7,816 bases of DNA from Candidatus Poseidoniaceae archaeon (lineage in GTDB: Archaea > Thermoplasmatota > Poseidoniia > Poseidoniales > Poseidoniaceae), in contig JAQXFM010000146.1 of NCBI GenBank assembly GCA_029250305.1, forward strand, positions 1 through 7,816. The letters run 5' to 3'. The stretch's first letter is position 1. Every line of letters starts with the position of its first letter. Position numbers and translations under genes: made by a program. The notes beneath the pieces were generated by a model. It searched no databases, was not told the DNA's origin, and saw nothing but the letters and a program-made list of their open reading frames with translations. Shown here piece after piece: positions 1-6,282 of the stretch.

Positions 1-338
1 GATTGTGGTGGAATCATCACGCCTGCATTGTTGATGAGGATGTCCACGCAACCGTGCTTCTCTGCCATTCGTTTTCCAAAGGCATCGACGCTTGCAAGGT
101 TCGCCAAATCGAGTTCCTCAATCTGAATCTGAGCATCGGGTGATGCTGCGATCATCTTGGCTTGCGCTTTTCCTGCTTTGTCGAGGTTCCGGCAAGCAAG
201 CACCACCAGTGCGCCCTTGTCTGCCAGTGCCAAGGCCATGTGGTAACCAATGCCAGTGTTGGAACCTGTGACGATGGCCGTCTTTCCCTTCTGACTGGTC
301 ATTTGTTCTGCCTTCCACTTGATGTCGATTTTCTTCAT
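1..338 (-). CDS. Short-chain dehydrogenase/reductase (SDR), N-terminal part, cut by window edge
   Basis: Partial gene: 112 codons from the ATG at 338-336, running off the window at base 1. The cofactor-binding half of a classical SDR is plain: TGSNTGIG (residues 24-31, the TGxxxGxG dinucleotide loop), ACR (48-50, whose arginine usually favours NADP(H)), an acidic DLA (77-79) and NNAGV (103-107). The catalytic YxxxK lies beyond the window. The overall pattern most resembles retinol-dehydrogenase/WWOX-type SDRs, but the substrate cannot be told from this half. A GGTGA site at 343-347 lies four bases from the ATG, the same spacing as at other starts here. The gene follows the fusion gene in the same direction after 103 bases, so it may be a separate unit or read through from it. 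It has no obvious link to the respiratory complex. Confidence 0.93.
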   Translation of the reverse strand, partial: MKKIDIKWKAEQMTSQKGKTAIVTGSNTGIGYHMALALADKGALVVLACRNLDKAGKAQAKMIAASPDAQIQIEELDLANLASVDAFGKRMAEKHGCVDILINNAGVMIPPQ

Positions 339-441
339 AGAATCACCTTGGTTGTGCTCGTTCCGATGCGCCTTTGTCAGTCACCTTTCGATGCGAGGCT
401 CTGTGGACCCACTGGGGGTTTGTAGAGGGCTGTCGTGAGGT
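339..441. other. Intergenic gap between fusion gene and SDR gene
   Basis: These 103 bases separate the stop of the subunit IV-HdrD fusion from the SDR start. I see the SDR ribosome-binding site (GGTGA, 343-347) but no convincing TATA box on the minus strand. There is no run of T on the minus strand that would mark a terminator for the upstream operon. Whether the SDR gene has its own promoter is open. Confidence 0.5.
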
Positions 442-3270
442 TCAGGCTTCAACGCCAGTGCTTGGTTGCACTGCCGCTGCTGCTTTGGCCTTCTTTGCTT
501 CGACTTGGCGAGCGAGGAAGGAAACGACGTCGAGGATTTCGATGTCAGCGTAGCGCTCATCGCCTTCGAACTTCAAGCACTCAAAGTGAGAGACACACTT
601 CGGGCAAGAGGTCAACATGGTGTCAGCACCAGTGGCTCGGATTTCTTCCATGCGTGTGACACGGAGGGCTCGAGCGTTCTCGTTGCATGACATCATGCTG
701 GAGACACCACAGCACATTGCGTCTTCGCCGCTGTGTTCCATCTCGACAATCTCAACGCCTTCAACGCCTGCAATGAGTTTACGAGGTTCTTCGTAAACGC
801 CCATTTGACGTCCAAGTCGGCAAGGGTCGTGGTAGGTGACCGTTGTTTCTTCTTCTGCCTTGAGGTTCATGTCAAAGCCGTTCTCTACGAGGAATTCAGT
901 GGTGTGCATGACCTTGACGCCTTCAAGTTCGTAATCTCGAGCGAAGGTTCGGAAACACTCTGCACATGAAGACACGAGGGTATCGATGCCAGATTGTTCG
1001 ATCTTCTTTTGGTTGTACGCCTTGAGTTTCTCAAACACTTCATCGAGGCCTTGCCACTTCTGGTCGTGACCACAGCACTTGAGGAAGTCTCGGCCGAGGT
1101 AGTTGACATCGACGTTCATGTCGTCAAACAAGGTGAACGCCGAGGTCGTTGCGTCGCCAAGGTTCATCTCGCCCTCGTTCACGTGGGAGAAGACCATCTC
1201 TTGGTCGAGGTAGTCAACACAGCCAGGGTAGTAGCCGATGTTCGAGGTGATCGGGTAGTCTTCCACGGTGATGAAGTCGTCATCAGCTGCTTCTTCTGCT
1301 TCAGCAGAGAGCACGGCTTGGAGAACGGTGTGAGGGATTTCCGCTTGTGGACCACCGACAATCAGCGATCGGCGGATGTCGACATAGGAGTCGTAGTTGA
1401 CCAACTGTGGGCATGCGTTGGTGCACGCTGTGCACGTCAAACATGAATACAGCGGGACACCGTCGTCCTCATTGTTCCAAGAGTTGTAGATGATGTTGAG
1501 TTTGTCGCCTCCGTTGAAGAGTCGAACAGGGCATGCATCGTCGCACAGGTCACAGCCGTAGCACTTGTTCATCTCGAACTCATAGCCACGGGCCATTGAC
1601 CGGAGGACCACGAATACAACGGCACCAAAGGTCAGGCACGGAATGAACATTGCATAGGTCAACTTTGCATCGAGTGCTTTTGGATTGGTGTGGTATGTTG
1701 GGTTCTCAATCGAGGTGTACGCCGTTCCACCAAGCGCCATTTGGCTGCTGTTGGTGAGATCGACGGTACGTCCGGCAAGAGCTTTCGGTGCGTCTTCACC
1801 CCACACGAGCAATGGTTGGAAACTTGCGATTGCAAACGAGGTTTCGGTGATGATGCTGTCGTTGTAAGCCAACGCTCCGTTCACACTCACCGTGTATTCG
1901 TATGCGTACTCACCAACGGCGAGTTCGAGTGTTGCACCTGCGCAATCATCGAAGCTTGTGATGGTCTTGTCATTGCTGTCCATGAGGGTCATGGTCGATG
2001 TGATCATGGTGACGGTGTTGATGTCGTTGATCTTTCGCTCAGAGGCTCGGTATTCACATGCAAGGTCAGTTGTGATTGTCTCAACGCTTTCATGGTGACC
2101 ATCTGGGAAGTGGTTTTGGTCCTCTGTGATGATGAACGTTCCTGTAGTGACCCAGCCATCGCCTCCGTTGAAAGAGGTGGAATTGGCAGCGGCGTTGATG
2201 CCTAATGTAGCGTTTTGGTGACCGTTCGAGTCGGTGAAATCAGTGATGATGTAACGAGCTGGTTGGTAGATGCTCCAATCCAGCCATGCAGTGGTTGGCA
2301 CAATTCCGTCGTCACTCCATCCACGTTCGTCTGTGAAGTCGTTGACATCGTGCACATGCACATCGGTTGGTTGTCCCCTCATTGCTTCGAGTTCAGGGTA
2401 GAGGTCATGGGTGAGTCCCTTGATGGTGAGGAGGCCTCCTTGGTCCCAGAATCCGTCGTCATAGGTGTCCCATGTAGCAACGGTTCCTGCGGTCGAGATG
2501 AGGAGGGATCCAATCAGAATCTGCTTTGCGTGGCCAGGAGTGAATCCAGCACCCCATGCCTTGACGAGCAAGGCTCGAGCGATGAAGTAGATACAAATCC
2601 ACGCCAAAACACCCGTCATCATCCATGGTATCGAATTGAAGGCATCCGCCAACCAAGGCGCTCGAGTTCCACATAACAGATCGCCATGGCTGTCTAACTT
2701 ACAGTAGTCGGACCTGTTTTTGCCGTATAACTCAAGGAAGATGTTGATCGAGAACACGGAGATGAACCAAATGTGGGCTAAGTAGACCGCACCAGCAGTG
2801 GCGAACCATGGATCTTCCACAGGGCGCTTCTCACGTCCACCGAGGAACGGCGGGAGTGCGAGGATGCTGACTGGGATACCAGTGAGGGCAGCGCCCCACC
2901 ATGCAGCGTTCCATGGGAACACAGGTTGGCCGACGATTTCACCGATGAATCCGGTTGGTACCGTGAATTGAGGCAGGTATTCGCCCCATCGCAGGTATCC
3001 GTACGAAAACAACACGTACCAGTCTGGGAACACGAACCCAGCTTGTGCATACGGGTCGGCTGCACTGTGAAGTGGTGGTGGGATCAGCCATGCATAGAAG
3101 AGCAATACAGCGCCCATGAATGCAAAAATGATCGAGTCACGAAGCACTTCCTGTGGCCAGAAGCCATGCCCCGTTCGCGTGCGCACACGCTTTTCTCCAG
3201 CAGTCTGGAGTTGTTCTTTTTCTTCCATGTAGGAAGAAGCAACACGTCCTAGGTTCTCAATAAGTCCCAT
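442..3270 (-). CDS. Cytochrome b subunit IV-like / HdrD-like (CCG-domain) fusion protein, membrane-anchored
   Basis: 942 residues; ATG at 3270-3268 with GGAGGT at 3278-3283. Residues 37-181 resemble the cytochrome b C-terminal half (b6f subunit IV): a helix at 45-65, an outside loop with the Qo-site motif PDWY (82-85, usually PEWY), and helices at 122-143 and 157-181. Further helices lie at 211-235 and 248-266. A ~270-residue outside domain (267-535) follows, then a last helix (536-557) leading to the cytoplasm. The soluble tail has two 4Fe-4S motifs (C570/573/576/580 and C610/613/616/620). It then has two complete CCG domains (C684, CC732-733, C769/772; C817, CC853-854, C889/892), as in HdrD/HdrB, DsrK and GlpC. 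The inferred role is quinol oxidation with the Rieske protein and cytochrome b, joined to a cytoplasmic thiol/disulfide- or Fe-S-linked electron module. Last gene of the operon, 18 bases after cytochrome b. The domain calls are strong; the reaction is unknown. Confidence 0.93.
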   Translation of the reverse strand: MGLIENLGRVASSYMEEKEQLQTAGEKRVRTRTGHGFWPQEVLRDSIIFAFMGAVLLFYAWLIPPPLHSAADPYAQAGFVFPDWYVLFSYGYLRWGEYLPQFTVPTGFIGEIVGQPVFPWNAAWWGAALTGIPVSILALPPFLGGREKRPVEDPWFATAGAVYLAHIWFISVFSINIFLELYGKNRSDYCKLDSHGDLLCGTRAPWLADAFNSIPWMMTGVLAWICIYFIARALLVKAWGAGFTPGHAKQILIGSLLISTAGTVATWDTYDDGFWDQGGLLTIKGLTHDLYPELEAMRGQPTDVHVHDVNDFTDERGWSDDGIVPTTAWLDWSIYQPARYIITDFTDSNGHQNATLGINAAANSTSFNGGDGWVTTGTFIITEDQNHFPDGHHESVETITTDLACEYRASERKINDINTVTMITSTMTLMDSNDKTITSFDDCAGATLELAVGEYAYEYTVSVNGALAYNDSIITETSFAIASFQPLLVWGEDAPKALAGRTVDLTNSSQMALGGTAYTSIENPTYHTNPKALDAKLTYAMFIPCLTFGAVVFVVLRSMARGYEFEMNKCYGCDLCDDACPVRLFNGGDKLNIIYNSWNNEDDGVPLYSCLTCTACTNACPQLVNYDSYVDIRRSLIVGGPQAEIPHTVLQAVLSAEAEEAADDDFITVEDYPITSNIGYYPGCVDYLDQEMVFSHVNEGEMNLGDATTSAFTLFDDMNVDVNYLGRDFLKCCGHDQKWQGLDEVFEKLKAYNQKKIEQSGIDTLVSSCAECFRTFARDYELEGVKVMHTTEFLVENGFDMNLKAEEETTVTYHDPCRLGRQMGVYEEPRKLIAGVEGVEIVEMEHSGEDAMCCGVSSMMSCNENARALRVTRMEEIRATGADTMLTSCPKCVSHFECLKFEGDERYADIEILDVVSFLARQVEAKKAKAAAAVQPSTGVEA
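1666..2472 (-). other. Extracytoplasmic domain inserted in the subunit IV-HdrD fusion (residues 267-535)
   Basis: This part of the fusion protein lies between predicted helices 5 and 6. It is polar and rich in Asp, Thr, Ser and Asn, with no membrane segment. It has only two cysteines (C405, C443), which could form a disulfide. It carries four N-X-S/T sequons (N353, N363, N470, N507), and a fifth (N185) lies in another outside loop. None is seen in the cytoplasmic portion. The fold is not recognised; alternating Thr/Val/Ile stretches suggest beta structure. Neither subunit IV nor HdrD proteins normally have such a domain. It could dock the Rieske head or the secreted Reeler-like protein; that is inference. 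Confidence 0.7.
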
Positions 3271-3277
3271 AATTCAT

Positions 3278-3283
3278 ACCTCC
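3278..3283 (-). promoter_or_regulatory. Ribosome-binding site of the fusion gene
   Basis: GGAGGT on the minus strand, seven bases before the ATG at 3270. It is the strongest Shine-Dalgarno match in the operon and fixes this start. It lies just after the cytochrome b stop codon (3291-3289). Confidence 0.75.
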
Positions 3284-3288
3284 AAAGA

Positions 3289-4155
3289 TCAATGTGGCTC
3301 CGCAATGCCTTGTACCCATACAATAAACAAGTGAATGATGATCAAAGTGGTCACAATCACAGGGAGAATGAAGACGTGAATGAAGTACATTCGAGTCACG
3401 GTTCGAGGTGTTAGGGATGAGCCGCTGAACAGCAAGGTTGCGACATACTTTCCGACCAGCGGGCTTGAATTCGCAAGGTTGATTCCAATCACGGCAGCAC
3501 CGTAGGCCAGTGAATCCCAAGGAAGGAGGTAGCCTGAGTAACCAAAGACAATGGTGAGGGCCATCAATGCCACACCGATGAGCCAGTTGAGTTCACGAGG
3601 GTTTCGGTACGCACCGGTAAAGTAAACGCGGCACATGTGTAAGAAGACGCTTGCTACCATGAAGTGAGTCGCCCAGTGGTGGACCGCTCGAATGATGTAG
3701 CCAAACGGAAGTTCGGTCATGATGAATTGCATGCTCGCATAGGCAGGTGATGGATCGCCTTCGCCACCAGGGACGTAGTAGATACCAAGCACTGTTCCTG
3801 TGATCACGAGGATGATGAACGAAAGGAAGGAGATGCCACCGAGGCAGTACAGCGGGTACCAGTACCAAATGATACGGAGCTTGTATTTTTCAGCGTGTGT
3901 CAGTGGCATTTGACGGTGCATGTTGTAGTAGGCACCTTTTGACATGTTCCAGTAATCTTGGAGGCGGAAACGAGTGTCAAGCCAAGAGAAAATCCACAAG
4001 AACAACCGTTCAGCAAAACCCATTTTGCCAGTTGATTCAACCGCACGGAGGATTTCACGACGAGGCAGGTCGTCGTTTTCCTTGCGGAGGGTCAGCGCCA
4101 CAAGGACGATGACGAAAGCGATGAAGAACCAAAGAATCCAGAACATTGTTGTCAT
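3289..4155 (-). CDS. b6-type cytochrome b, N-terminal (diheme) half, petB-like
   Basis: 288 residues. It is the diheme half of a Rieske/cytochrome b complex; the C-terminal half is encoded separately by the next gene, as in b6f. Heme ligands by alignment to the family are H159 and H173 on one helix and H260 and H275 on another. The 15-residue step between the second pair is the b6 pattern (bc1 has 14). The stretch PLYCLGGI (101-108) matches the b6 segment whose cysteine holds heme ci covalently, here C104. Also present are RNPRELNW (184-191) and GYLLPWD (208-214). Predicted helices: 3-21, ~103-127, 158-178, 188-210 and 257-279. The first helix, with a basic linker to about residue 100, is extra relative to b6. 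The ATG at 4155 has GGTGA at 4160-4164, directly after the Rieske stop. Inferred location: membrane, oxidising quinol, probably menaquinone. Confidence 0.95.
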   Translation of the reverse strand: MTTMFWILWFFIAFVIVLVALTLRKENDDLPRREILRAVESTGKMGFAERLFLWIFSWLDTRFRLQDYWNMSKGAYYNMHRQMPLTHAEKYKLRIIWYWYPLYCLGGISFLSFIILVITGTVLGIYYVPGGEGDPSPAYASMQFIMTELPFGYIIRAVHHWATHFMVASVFLHMCRVYFTGAYRNPRELNWLIGVALMALTIVFGYSGYLLPWDSLAYGAAVIGINLANSSPLVGKYVATLLFSGSSLTPRTVTRMYFIHVFILPVIVTTLIIIHLFIVWVQGIAEPH

Positions 4156-4159
4156 TGTA

Positions 4160-4164
4160 TCACC
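4160..4164 (-). promoter_or_regulatory. Ribosome-binding site of the cytochrome b gene
   Basis: GGTGA four bases before the ATG at 4155. It abuts the TGA stop of the Rieske gene (4167-4165), which suggests translational coupling. It favours this start over the in-frame ATG three codons further on. Confidence 0.7.
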
Positions 4165-5010
4165 TCAGTCGCAGTATGTGTACCAATCGATGTAGTCAGT
4201 GATGCCTTCGATGACATCACCGTTGAGTTGTATTGGAATCAGCGGGAGACCGACTGGAGCAGGACCGCCTGCTTTGCGGATTCCTGCGTAATTGAATGTA
4301 GCACCGTTTGAGCGGTTTCGGTTGGTGTTCATTTCCAAAGCCGTTGGGTCGAATCGTGATGAGTGGCAGATGCAGAACAGTTTGGTGCCGCCATCGTCGC
4401 CGCCGCCGGGTGTCCACGAGTCTTCAGTGAACGAGTTGGAGACGAGTTGCCATCCTGGGATGCAGCACAAGTGCGTGCACCGTCCAAAAATCATGACAAG
4501 GTCTTCGGATGGGAAGATGCGAGGGTCTTGGTCGCTCAGGTCTTCAAAGTGGCCAATTGTCTTTCCAGTTTCGTCGACGCCTTCCATGAATTGGAAGCGA
4601 GCGAGTCCGCTTGATTCAGGAGTGCTCTTGTTTTGGGAGTGGTTGACGTAGGTAACGACCACAGGGACGCCGTTCCAAATACCGGATGCTCCAGCGGTTC
4701 CTGTGTTGGATTTTGCGGCTTCGTCGACAAAGTCAGTCTTTGTCATGAGTTGCAGGTGCTTGGCGCCGTACCATGCTTCGTCTTCTCGGCCCTTTGCCCA
4801 GAACACAACGCCGAGGTCGCCGCCAGTGCTGCCGCCAGGTGGCAAAAGAATCGCTGCGAATCCAAGAACGCCAAGGGATGCGGCAAGCACACCAGTTGCG
4901 GTGTTGAATCCATAGCGCAGGAATTGACGTCGGTTGACGTACGAGCCGCCGGCTTCGGCCGCCGATGCTGCGTCGCTTGGTGCTGGTTTGAGGTCGTATT
5001 CACGTGCCAT
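4165..5010 (-). CDS. Rieske 2Fe-2S protein with Tat-type signal anchor
   Basis: 281 residues. It takes one electron from quinol at the Qo site and passes it to an acceptor outside the cell membrane. The N-terminus carries NRRQFLR (26-32), a twin-arginine motif, followed by a hydrophobic helix (about 38-57) that probably stays as a membrane anchor. Cluster box I is C178-T-H180-L-C182-C183 and box II is C213-I-C215-H216-S-S218. The ligands C178, H180, C213 and H216 and the disulfide pair C183/C215 are all present. Unusual features are Cys for the box I glycine, Ser for the box II glycine, and Phe220 where high-potential Rieske proteins have Tyr. The spacing between boxes (29 residues) is longer than usual, with a Gly/Asp-rich loop. 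The Pro-rich loop GGPAP (248-252) closes the cluster site. Second-last position before the fusion gene; the start is set by GGTGA at 5017-5021. Confidence 0.95.
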   Translation of the reverse strand: MAREYDLKPAPSDAASAAEAGGSYVNRRQFLRYGFNTATGVLAASLGVLGFAAILLPPGGSTGGDLGVVFWAKGREDEAWYGAKHLQLMTKTDFVDEAAKSNTGTAGASGIWNGVPVVVTYVNHSQNKSTPESSGLARFQFMEGVDETGKTIGHFEDLSDQDPRIFPSEDLVMIFGRCTHLCCIPGWQLVSNSFTEDSWTPGGGDDGGTKLFCICHSSRFDPTALEMNTNRNRSNGATFNYAGIRKAGGPAPVGLPLIPIQLNGDVIEGITDYIDWYTYCD

Positions 5011-5016
5011 AATGGA

Positions 5017-5021
5017 TCACC
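5017..5021 (-). promoter_or_regulatory. Ribosome-binding site of the Rieske gene, overlapping the upstream stop codon
   Basis: GGTGA six bases before the Rieske ATG at 5010. Its last three bases are the TGA stop (5019-5017) of the preceding two-helix membrane protein gene. A ribosome terminating there would cover the next start, so coupled translation is likely. Confidence 0.7.
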
Positions 5022-5460
5022 ACTTGTACTCCTTCCAATCTTTGGTGTGCTCAGGAATAAACTTGTTCTGAGCGTGCTTGACGATGATGGTGTCAGGCAA
5101 GACGAATTTGAGGTAAACCATGCCCATCATGCACAAGGTGACGAGCATGAGCGCAAGGTGGTAGGCGAGTTGTTGTTGATCCCAACCTTTGGCCAGTCCG
5201 TAAATCATAGAGAAGACCCAGTAGCACGACCAAAAGATGCCCCAAACAAAGAACAGCATGGTGAGGTATGAGCCTCCGGACGGTGCGAGTGAAGCGCTGA
5301 CGATGGTGCCCGGTTCGGCGATGTTGAACACGCCATGGTCGATCGCAGACTCCATTTCTTCTTCGGTGAGCGAAGCGTTCTCAAGCGCCTTGCGGGCATC
5401 GTCGACGCTGATGGTGCCTTTTGCTACGCCTCGGAGAAGGGTGGAAATTGTATCGTCCAT
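5017..5460 (-). CDS. Small two-helix membrane protein of the Rieske/cytochrome b operon, function unknown
   Basis: 147 residues from the ATG at 5460-5458; a GTG directly before it (5463) is an equally possible start. GGTGA at 5467-5471 is six bases from the ATG and three from the GTG. The N-terminal 60 residues are acidic and probably helical, with a segment (LRGVAKGTISVDDARKAL, about 9-26) like the short helical hairpins of SHOCT-type or bacterial operon-regulator proteins. Two membrane helices follow (about 65-89 and 97-120), with a Lys-rich C-terminal tail. Both ends are probably cytoplasmic. There are no heme or Fe-S motifs. I do not recognise the family. Its place between the Reeler-like and Rieske genes, with a one-base overlap upstream and a shared stop/ribosome site downstream, suggests an accessory or assembly subunit of the complex. 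Confidence 0.85.
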   Translation of the reverse strand: MDDTISTLLRGVAKGTISVDDARKALENASLTEEEMESAIDHGVFNIAEPGTIVSASLAPSGGSYLTMLFFVWGIFWSCYWVFSMIYGLAKGWDQQQLAYHLALMLVTLCMMGMVYLKFVLPDTIIVKHAQNKFIPEHTKDWKEYKW

Positions 5461-6278
5461 CACTGGTCACCTCTGCGCATCAGTTTGTACCGGAGCCTCA
5501 GTTGGTTACTTCGGCCCTTGTAGGAAGTGGAGAAGCTGTATCGGAGCAGGAATCCTGCGAAGGCAATCACTGCAAGCACCGCACCGAATCCAAGCAAACC
5601 AAGCCAGTGTGCTCGGAGTTTTGCTCCCATGTGGTGGAGGTCGACGCCGTGGTGGCTTGGTTCAGGAGGGCTGACGTTTCCATCGCCGGCGAACAGGGTT
5701 CGTGTGCCAAGGGCATCGGTTGTATCGTCGCCTTCTGGGAGGGCGAAGAGGAGTTGATTCCACTTGTCTTCAACACCCGGGAGTTGGTCGCCGTTGACCG
5801 AGTTGCCGGTGATCCAGAAGTTCACGGTGCCTTCGCCAGTTGCTGGGGCTTGCCATGTAATGACCCAATGGCGTTCGACTCCATCCGATGAGGCTTCAGT
5901 GTGCGTGAGGGTGGTGAGGTCTTCTTCCCAGTTCTGGACTTCTTCGCCGCCGAGCACACCCGTTGAGACTCGCATTGCGAAGCCAGCGGTGTAGGTGCCA
6001 GTGGCGGTTGGCCCACCTATCAGCTGGAGCGTCATGGTGTATGTTTCGCCACCGACCCATCCGTAAGGGACATCATCGAGGATGACTTGAACCGAATTGT
6101 CTGAATCTCCATTGTGGCACAGGCAGCCCTCTTTGGCCACATCGTCAATCGTTTCACCGGCGTTGCTTTGTTCGCCTCCGATGCCTGTGTGGTAGGAGGT
6201 GACAAGCCCCGGCAGGAGCAACAAAAGGATGAGCCCGGCGACCAGTCCGGTCCGTGTAGAAATTGACTCGCGTAGCAT
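5460..6278 (-). CDS. Secreted Reeler/choice-of-anchor-V-like protein with C-L-C-H motif and C-terminal membrane anchor
   Basis: 272 residues and first gene of the operon. A signal peptide spans about 1-28, with a Leu-rich core at 11-26. An outside beta-rich domain (about 50-182) resembles Reeler/choice-of-anchor-V domains. It opens with C52-L-C54-H55, then has a typical YTMTLQLIG strand (80-88), W-x-A-P (142-145) and WITGNSVNGD (155-164). A linker rich in His (HH209-210, HH215-216) leads to a membrane helix (about 225-246) and a basic cytoplasmic tail. Bacterial relatives often start with CxxCH, a possible c-heme site; here the spacing is CxCH, so heme attachment is doubtful. The start is the ATG at 6278, with GGTGA four bases upstream; the TTG at 6290 would place that site inside the gene. 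The position suggests a partner of the Rieske head in place of cytochrome c1/f, but that role is inferred. Confidence 0.85.
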   Translation of the reverse strand: MLRESISTRTGLVAGLILLLLLPGLVTSYHTGIGGEQSNAGETIDDVAKEGCLCHNGDSDNSVQVILDDVPYGWVGGETYTMTLQLIGGPTATGTYTAGFAMRVSTGVLGGEEVQNWEEDLTTLTHTEASSDGVERHWVITWQAPATGEGTVNFWITGNSVNGDQLPGVEDKWNQLLFALPEGDDTTDALGTRTLFAGDGNVSPPEPSHHGVDLHHMGAKLRAHWLGLLGFGAVLAVIAFAGFLLRYSFSTSYKGRSNQLRLRYKLMRRGDQ

Positions 6279-6282
6279 AGCC

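Noticed and set aside
339..441. Terminator hairpin after the operon (CCCACTGGG dyad near 410-418)
   Set aside because: The dyad is imperfect and short, with no T run after it on the minus strand.
1690..2205. Plus-strand open frame of 171 codons inside the fusion gene
   Set aside because: It lies wholly opposite the outside domain of the fusion gene, is rich in Cys and Val as antisense frames often are, and has no family features. The same holds for the 150-codon frame at 994-1446.
442..3270. Possibility that the fusion is two genes joined by a sequencing error
   Set aside because: The frame is open throughout. A last membrane helix (536-557) leads directly into the Fe-S part, and the predicted topology is consistent across the join. 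No internal ribosome site plus ATG was evident just before the Fe-S part.
4633..5271. Plus-strand open frame of 212 codons opposite the Rieske and small membrane protein genes
   Set aside because: It crosses the junction of two well-supported minus-strand genes and has no ribosome site or recognisable domain. Its composition is that of an antisense shadow.
5421..5891. Plus-strand open frame of 156 codons opposite the Reeler-like gene
   Set aside because: It overlaps the start of one confirmed gene and most of another, and has no ribosome site.
6114..6125. C-L-C-H as a standard c-type heme site
   Set aside because: The spacing is CxCH, not CxxCH. I keep it only as an open question and do not call the protein a cytochrome c.
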